A stretch of 64,000 nucleotides of DNA from Romboutsia sedimentorum. GTDB lineage: Bacteria; Bacillota; Clostridia; Peptostreptococcales; Peptostreptococcaceae. Position 1 is the first letter of the stretch, and the number at the start of each line of letters is the position of its first letter. The stretch lies in contig NZ_JASKYM010000003.1 in assembly GCF_030131845.1 (NCBI RefSeq), positions 1-64,000 of the forward strand, written 5' to 3'. This document shows positions 59,459 through 64,000 of the stretch, piece by piece. Made by a program: the position numbers and the translations under genes. The notes beneath the pieces were generated by a model. It had not been told where the DNA came from. It ran no database searches and saw only the letters and a list, made by a program, of their open reading frames with translations.

Positions 59459-59877
59459 TGAAAAAATATAAAACTTTAAATTTTCTTGAGGATAATAAAT
59501 ATGATTTTATAAACAAGTTAGCTTTATTTAGTGTTTTGGTTTTTATATTTTTAAATTTATTAATCCACTTAATAAATTTAAAAGAGTTAAAATCAGAAAT
59601 AGTAAATAGCGAAACTCAGAAGATAACTACTAATAAAGTTGAAAAAATAAAAGAAGTAGATACAAATAATATAAAATTAATTTATTCAATGTTTGGTCCT
59701 GAAAATATAGATGAGATGAAACTTTCAAACGAAAATATTGAGGTGCGTGGAAAATGTAGTGATTTAAATTTACTTTATGACATTGAAGACGTAGAATTGA
59801 TTAAAAATGCATCAGTAGATGGTATAAAAAAAGAAGAAAATTACTATATGTTTAGATTAGAATATCAAGCTAGGTGA
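59458..59877 (+). CDS. pilN: PilN-like pilus assembly protein
   Basis: This is a bitopic membrane protein of 139 residues: about 20 cytoplasmic residues (KKYKTLNFLEDNKYDF, compare the NLLP-type PilN N-terminus), one transmembrane helix at about 22-40 and an extracytoplasmic part starting with a short coiled coil. Sequence similarity to named PilN proteins is not obvious by eye; the assignment rests on topology, size and its place between pilM-like and pilO-like genes. It overlaps the upstream gene by one base and the next gene begins 5 bases after its stop. Confidence 0.7.
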   Translation: MKKYKTLNFLEDNKYDFINKLALFSVLVFIFLNLLIHLINLKELKSEIVNSETQKITTNKVEKIKEVDTNNIKLIYSMFGPENIDEMKLSNENIEVRGKCSDLNLLYDIEDVELIKNASVDGIKKEENYYMFRLEYQAR

Positions 59878-59882
59878 TAAAT

Positions 59883-60353
59883 ATGAATTTTAATAAAATA
59901 ACGAAAAAATTTATAGGTGTATTTATAATAATTATAATTGGGATTTTTATAAATAAAATTGTGATAAGACCAGTTGAAGTTGAAATTAATAATTTAGAAA
60001 ATAAAAAAGTAAAAACAATAACTAATGAACAAAAAAAAGAAATAAAATATAAAAAAGAAAATGACGATTTAGTTTTAAAGATAGAAAACGAATTTAGCAA
60101 ATTTATTGATGTATTGTATGTAAATAAATTTTTAGAGTGGGATGAAAATAATAACGAATTTATAAATATAGAATTAAAAGTAAGCGGAAGTATAGAAGAA
60201 TTACTTAAGTTAAATGATGAAATAAAAAAAATAAAAGGAAATAATTCTATACAAAATATACAAATTAATAAAAAAAATACTAACAATGTAGAAATAAAAG
60301 ATGAGATAAAAGTCGATATTATAGAATGCATAATGACGCTTAGAGTCGGATAG
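59883..60353 (+). CDS. pilO: PilO-like pilus assembly protein
   Basis: This is a bitopic protein of 156 residues with a short basic N-terminus, one transmembrane helix at about 10-28 (FIGVFIIIIIGIFINKIVI), a coiled coil at about 35-75 and a small alpha/beta domain with the ELKVSGSIEELLKLNDEIKKI segment that recalls the ferredoxin-like fold of PilO. ATG 59883 is chosen because TAGGTGAT lies just upstream; the in-frame GTG at 59874 is part of that site. It is the last recognisable gene of the pilus operon; no terminator hairpin is obvious after it. Confidence 0.72.
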   Translation: MNFNKITKKFIGVFIIIIIGIFINKIVIRPVEVEINNLENKKVKTITNEQKKEIKYKKENDDLVLKIENEFSKFIDVLYVNKFLEWDENNNEFINIELKVSGSIEELLKLNDEIKKIKGNNSIQNIQINKKNTNNVEIKDEIKVDIIECIMTLRVG

Positions 60354-60610
60354 AGAGAGAGATTGAAATAACGGATATGTTAGTATCGATTTGTGATATA
60401 TATTAAGGGAATTAGTATGAACTTAATTAGAAAAACATAAAGGAATTTAGGTTAATCTTATAGAAAATCTATAAATAATGCATTTAAATGTTATACCAAA
60501 GCTTAATAATATACATAAAAATAATAAAATAATATTATAATTATAGAATCGTTGGATAAAAAATGGTATAATAATAAATTGTACTTTAATTTAATTTTAA
60601 AAATGAAGGA
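60354..60610. other. Intergenic region after the pilus operon
   Basis: About 260 AT-rich bases separate the pilO-like gene from the SEC-C gene. An extended -10 (TGGTATAAT near 60569-60577) probably serves the SEC-C gene. No terminator, tRNA or reading frame with a good ribosome binding site was found. Confidence 0.5.
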
Positions 60611-60622
60611 GTGAAAGTCACA

Positions 60623-61675
60623 TTGTTAGGGAGAAATGAGTTATGCCCTTGTGGCAGCGGCAGAAAATATAAAAGATGTTGTTTAAATAAAGATGTTGTT
60701 TCAGAAAGAGCAGGGAGAAAAGTTGTGCTTTCACAAAAACAATATTCAGAATTGTATACAAGAATACAAGAGTATTCAAAACAAGATAAATTTAAAGAAG
60801 AATATGAAAAAGCTAAAGAAATGTTTTACATAGTGGAAGATGAATCAATTAATGCAAAGTTTGAAAGATTCTTCAATACTTATTTTGTACAAGACCATAT
60901 AATGGAAAGCAAAAAAGTTATGACTGTTGACTTCTATGAAGCTAATAGAGATAATTTAAATACAAAAGAAGTAGAAATATTAAGAAACTTATTTGAATCT
61001 TACGTAGGTATATATGAAGTTAAAGAAGTTTTAGATGGACAGATTTTATTAACTGATTGTTTAACACAAAAAGAAGTTTATACAGAAGATGTAAACTTAT
61101 TAAAAGACTTCAAAGTAGGAAGCTGTATGATAGCTAGAATAGTTAGTGTTGAGGATACAAGTATATTAATAGATGTAACTATAAGCATATCTAATGCAGT
61201 TAAAGATATTATATGTAGTGACATAGTAAACTTATTCAATCAATACGAAGATTTATACAAAGATATGAGTACTTTCTTAATACATCATACTCATATATTA
61301 TATAAATATATGCAACAACTATTAGACCCAAGTATAGCTGAATATTTAAAACAACAAAAAGACGAAAAAATGAATAAAGCAACACAAGAAGTAGCATTAA
61401 CATCTGAAGATTCAAATGAAGATGAATGTAGAGTATGCTTTGCTCTTAGACAAAATGTTGAAAAAGATAATATAGATTCATGCATAGCGTTTTGGAATGA
61501 GTATAAACAAGTTCATGGAGAAGTAAAAGGATCTGAAAATGGATGGGCTGCAGCAGTTGAATATCATATTAAAAAAGTTGCTGGAGAAAATATAACTCAA
61601 GCACAAATATCTAAAAAATACGAAATAAGTCCTAGTACATTAGGAAAAAGATACAAAGATCTTAAAGTATCTTAG
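60623..61675 (+). CDS. SEC-C metal-binding motif protein of unknown function
   Basis: This protein has about 350 residues with an N-terminal SEC-C zinc motif ([15 protein letters not shown]), the type found at the C-terminus of SecA. The rest, largely helical, shows no other motif I recognise except a C-terminal segment ([24 protein letters not shown]) that looks like a helix-turn-helix. A zinc-bearing DNA- or ribosome-associated protein is possible. TTG 60623 follows AGGAG by 11 bases; GTG 60611 overlaps the site. Another reading is a start between them at a non-standard codon. It is a single-gene unit. Confidence 0.7.
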   Translation: MLGRNELCPCGSGRKYKRCCLNKDVVSERAGRKVVLSQKQYSELYTRIQEYSKQDKFKEEYEKAKEMFYIVEDESINAKFERFFNTYFVQDHIMESKKVMTVDFYEANRDNLNTKEVEILRNLFESYVGIYEVKEVLDGQILLTDCLTQKEVYTEDVNLLKDFKVGSCMIARIVSVEDTSILIDVTISISNAVKDIICSDIVNLFNQYEDLYKDMSTFLIHHTHILYKYMQQLLDPSIAEYLKQQKDEKMNKATQEVALTSEDSNEDECRVCFALRQNVEKDNIDSCIAFWNEYKQVHGEVKGSENGWAAAVEYHIKKVAGENITQAQISKKYEISPSTLGKRYKDLKVS

Positions 61676-61773
61676 ATTTTATTAAAAATTTATAAGGTAT
61701 TATTTATGAAATTTTATCTATAGTATGATTAAAAAAGTTTATTTAAGAGAATAAATAAACATATATAAAATAA

Positions 61774-61811
61774 TTTAGGAATTATATTAAATATAGTTCC
61801 TAAATTTTTGC
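61774..61811 (+). terminator. Terminator after the SEC-C gene
   Basis: TTTAGGAATTATATT pairs with AATATAGTTCCTAAA with one wobble, followed by TTTTTG. It lies about 100 bases after the stop codon. Confidence 0.8.
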
Positions 61812-61891
61812 TCAAAAAAATACAAATAAGTACAAAAAAATTAAATTTAATATAATTTATTAAAAAAAGGTTTTAAAATTTGCGAATAATG

Positions 61892-61897
61892 TATAAT
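61892..61897 (+). promoter_or_regulatory. Probable -10 box for the next gene pair
   Basis: TATAAT in GTATAATATA lies 38 bases before ATG 61936, between the preceding terminator and the gene. No clear -35 hexamer is visible. Confidence 0.45.
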
Positions 61898-61935
61898 ATA
61901 ATAAATATAAAAAATGTATGGAAAGAGGTATAGTT

Positions 61936-62313
61936 ATGAGTCTTAGTTTAGGAAATGCAATAGCAGTATCAACAAACTTTATAAAATCTAATCCAGCAGT
62001 ACCTGTATATAAGGGAGAAGAAAATCCAAGTAATCTTTATGCTGTTATTTATCATATAGAGATAGCCTACAATGAAGGTAAAGCTCAAAAAACTAAACAA
62101 TACATAATAATAGATTATAAAGAATTTAATTTATCTATAGATGCAAAAAATGAATTGATAGAAGTTGCTAAACAATATTGTAGGGCAAATTCAATATCAG
62201 AAGATGAACAATTAGAAATAGCTCTTTTAGACAACGAAGAAGCAGAAAACTTCTTAGAAAAAATATTTAACAATATGAAGGTTATAAGAGGTCTTATAAC
62301 TAAAAAGGACTAA
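61936..62313 (+). CDS. Hypothetical protein, first of an unknown pair
   Basis: This is a soluble, acidic protein of 125 residues, not recognised. It has no signal, membrane helix or catalytic motif that I can see. The middle (YAVIYHIEIAYNEGKAQKTKQYIIIDYKEF) looks like a beta-meander followed by helices. ATG 61936 is used because AGAGG is 7 bases upstream; an in-frame ATG at 61918 lacks a site. The next gene starts 5 bases after the stop, so the two form an operon and may act together. Confidence 0.7.
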   Translation: MSLSLGNAIAVSTNFIKSNPAVPVYKGEENPSNLYAVIYHIEIAYNEGKAQKTKQYIIIDYKEFNLSIDAKNELIEVAKQYCRANSISEDEQLEIALLDNEEAENFLEKIFNNMKVIRGLITKKD

Positions 62314-62318
62314 CTAAT

Positions 62319-62636
62319 ATGAATTTAGTAGGAATTGAAAACATAACACCTTATGAAGGTGTAGTAGAATTTAAAGTATATAAGTATGATGATGAAATTG
62401 AATTAGGGAATAAAGACTTATTTGTATGTGATTTAAAAATAGTAATGATTAAAATTAATCCAGCTTACGTACAAAGAATAGGTAAATCAATAGATGCACT
62501 AGCTTTAGTTACTAATTTGAATTGCAATATAGAAAAATCATCTATAAAAGAAGAAATCAAAGATTTTATATTAGATGAAATTTATGAAGAAAATCTAGAA
62601 AAAGAGAATATAGATATTATGTTTATAGAAAGCTAG
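62319..62636 (+). CDS. Hypothetical protein, second of an unknown pair
   Basis: This is a small acidic protein of 105 residues, not recognised. The N-terminal half reads as beta strands (GIENITPYEGVVEFKVYKY) and the C-terminal half as charged helices (KEEIKDFILDEIYEENLEKEN). No cysteines in metal-binding spacing and no membrane helix are seen. It follows the upstream unknown gene by 5 bases and ends at a clear terminator, so the pair is an independent two-gene transcript. Confidence 0.68.
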   Translation: MNLVGIENITPYEGVVEFKVYKYDDEIELGNKDLFVCDLKIVMIKINPAYVQRIGKSIDALALVTNLNCNIEKSSIKEEIKDFILDEIYEENLEKENIDIMFIES

Positions 62637-62657
62637 GTTTAAAATCCTAGCTTTTAT
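62629..62657 (+). terminator. Terminator after the unknown gene pair
   Basis: AAGCTAGG pairs with CCTAGCTT around an eight-base loop and is followed by TTATATT. The left arm overlaps the stop codon of the upstream gene. Confidence 0.82.
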
Positions 62658-62711
62658 ATTGCATTAAATTAAGCGTTGTAAACAATAAAAAATAAAGATA
62701 GGAGTAATGAA

Positions 62712-64000
62712 ATGATAAGAATATCTAATTTGAAACTGGGAATAGATGAAGATGTATCAGTATTAAAAAAACTTGTATTAAGAAAATTAAAAATAAAAGA
62801 AAATGAACTTATAAAGCATCACATATATAAAGAAGCTATTGATGCTAGAAAAAGAGGTAAAATAGATTTTGTTTATACTGTAGATGTTGAAGTTAAAAAT
62901 GAAGATAAGTTATTAGAAATGAAGATTAAAGATGTTATTAAAGTAAAAGAAACTAAATATATAGGTGTAGAAATAGGTAGTGAAAAACTAAAAAATAGAC
63001 CTGTAATAATAGGTAGTGGACCAGCTGGATTATTTAGTGCACTACTTTTAGCACAAAGAGGATATGCACCTATGTTACTAGAACGAGGATTAGACGTTGA
63101 TAATAGAACTAAAGATATAGATGATTTTTGGAAAAATAGAAAATTTAAAAACAATTCAAATGTTCAATTTGGAGAAGGTGGTGCCGGAACTTTTTCAGAT
63201 GGAAAACTTACGACTAGAATAAAAGATATTAGGTGTAGAAAGGTTTTAGAAGAACTTGTAAACTTTGGTGCACCAGATGAAATATTATACTCTCATAAAC
63301 CACATGTAGGTACTGATATATTAAAAGGTGTTGTTAAAAACATAAGAAATGAAATAATAAGACTTGGAGGAGAAGTTAGATTTGATTCTAAAGTAACTGA
63401 TATTATTCTGGAAAATAATGAAATAAAATCTATAGTAGTAAATGAAAATGAAACTATAGAAACTGAAAATGTAATATTAGCTATTGGGCATAGTGCTAGA
63501 GATACTTATAAAATGCTTAATAAAAGAGGTGTAAGAATAATACAAAAACCTTTTGCTATAGGTGCTAGGATAGAACATCCTCAAGAATTAATAAATAAAT
63601 CTCAATATAAAGAATTCTATAATCATCCTAGATTAGGAGCCGCTGATTATAGATTAATAGAACATACTTCTAATCTTAGAACAGCATATACTTTCTGTAT
63701 GTGCCCAGGAGGAAGTGTAATAGCTTCAGCATCTAATGAGTGTGAAGTTGTAACAAATGGTATGAGTGAACATGCTAGAGACAAATCTAATGCAAATAGT
63801 GCTTTTTTAGTAAATGTATTGCCTGAGGACTTTGGAAGTGAAGATCCATTAGCAGGTATAGCATTCCAAGAAAAGTATGAAAGATTAGCATATGAACTAG
63901 GTGGAAAAAATTATAACGCTCCAGCTCAATTAGTGGGAGATTTCTTAAATAATAAAGTGTCAACATCTTTAGGTAGTGTAGAACCGTCATACAAGCCAGG
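62712..64000 (+). CDS. FAD-dependent dehydrogenase (COG2509-like), truncated at window end
   Basis: This NAD(FAD)-utilising dehydrogenase is open to the end of the window, with about 429 residues visible. An N-terminal alpha/beta domain of about 90 residues is followed by the FAD-binding motif VIIGSGPAGLFSALLLAQRG near 98-117, ERG after the second strand, and the conserved FGEGGAGTFSDGKLTTR segment. AIGHSARDTY and the CMCPGGSVIASASN motif are typical of this family, common in anaerobes and of unknown substrate. AGGAGTAATGA precedes the ATG. Only the C-terminus is missing. Confidence 0.9.
   Translation, partial: MIRISNLKLGIDEDVSVLKKLVLRKLKIKENELIKHHIYKEAIDARKRGKIDFVYTVDVEVKNEDKLLEMKIKDVIKVKETKYIGVEIGSEKLKNRPVIIGSGPAGLFSALLLAQRGYAPMLLERGLDVDNRTKDIDDFWKNRKFKNNSNVQFGEGGAGTFSDGKLTTRIKDIRCRKVLEELVNFGAPDEILYSHKPHVGTDILKGVVKNIRNEIIRLGGEVRFDSKVTDIILENNEIKSIVVNENETIETENVILAIGHSARDTYKMLNKRGVRIIQKPFAIGARIEHPQELINKSQYKEFYNHPRLGAADYRLIEHTSNLRTAYTFCMCPGGSVIASASNECEVVTNGMSEHARDKSNANSAFLVNVLPEDFGSEDPLAGIAFQEKYERLAYELGGKNYNAPAQLVGDFLNNKVSTSLGSVEPSYKP

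Noticed and set aside
59870-60331. Long minus-strand open frame opposite the pilO-like gene
   Set aside because: Its translation is a low-complexity Phe/Ile/Ser-rich mirror of a Lys/Asn-rich gene and it has no ribosome binding site; similar shadow frames oppose many genes here.

Overview
The window is AT-rich, densely packed low-GC Gram-positive (Firmicutes) chromosome. Gene content and order point to the Clostridia, most likely Peptostreptococcaceae (a Clostridioides, Paraclostridium or Romboutsia relative). The supporting signs are a uvrBA pair beside a 5S rRNA gene, uvrC-hprK followed by an electron-bifurcating [FeFe]-hydrogenase set, murB-PHP-rapZ-yvcK-nudix-whiA-dnaE, pfkA-pyk, tig-clpP-clpX-lon-engB, and a small type IV pilus cluster. 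Species is not determinable by reading alone.

Layout. 1-98 is the 3' part of a 5S rRNA; an apparently gene-free 370-base stretch carrying two hairpins and a LexA-type operator leads into uvrB-uvrA (557-5353). A YfcC-family carrier (5456-6985) converges on an oligopeptide ABC transporter, oppBCDF (minus strand, 11020-7053), with a small membrane protein upstream. Divergent from these is an oppA-type lipoprotein (11757-13391) whose two halves are in swapped order: the C-terminal half of the family comes first and the N-terminal half second, in one open frame. This apparent circular permutation is the main finding. Next come uvrC and hprK (plus), hydA-hydB-hydC and cardiolipin synthase (minus), and two divergent formate/nitrite-type channels. 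From 24.6 to 36.3 kb the plus strand carries the murB to whiA cell wall/central carbon control block, dnaE, and pfkA-pyk behind a leader that can fold into three helices. A sodium symporter follows with a 32-residue small subunit (metS-like), then an unknown membrane protein, an RNA m5U methyltransferase, a 2-hydroxyacid dehydrogenase, ligA, an RNase PH/RdgB fusion with a phosphodiesterase, the tig-clpP-clpX-lon-engB proteostasis block interrupted by a minus-strand split chromate-type transporter, and a two-P-loop ATPase. The 54.9-60.4 kb region is a compact pilus operon: DUF881-like, pilB, pilC, pilin, pilM-like, pilN-like, pilO-like. Two of its genes appear to start with AUU codons; for the pilM-like gene this adds about 128 residues that an ATG/GTG/TTG-only search loses. 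The window ends with a SEC-C protein, two unknown small proteins and a truncated FAD-dependent dehydrogenase.

How it fits together. The gene set describes a fermentative anaerobe. Glycolysis (pfkA, pyk) is sensed by HPr kinase, YvcK and RapZ. Reduced ferredoxin and NADH are vented through HydABC, formate or similar anions probably leave through the FNT channels, and peptides and amino acids enter through Opp and the NSS/MetS symporter. Most of the window is ordinary housekeeping. The unusual items are the permuted OppA, the AUU starts in the pilus operon, the pfkA leader and a few uncharacterised genes.
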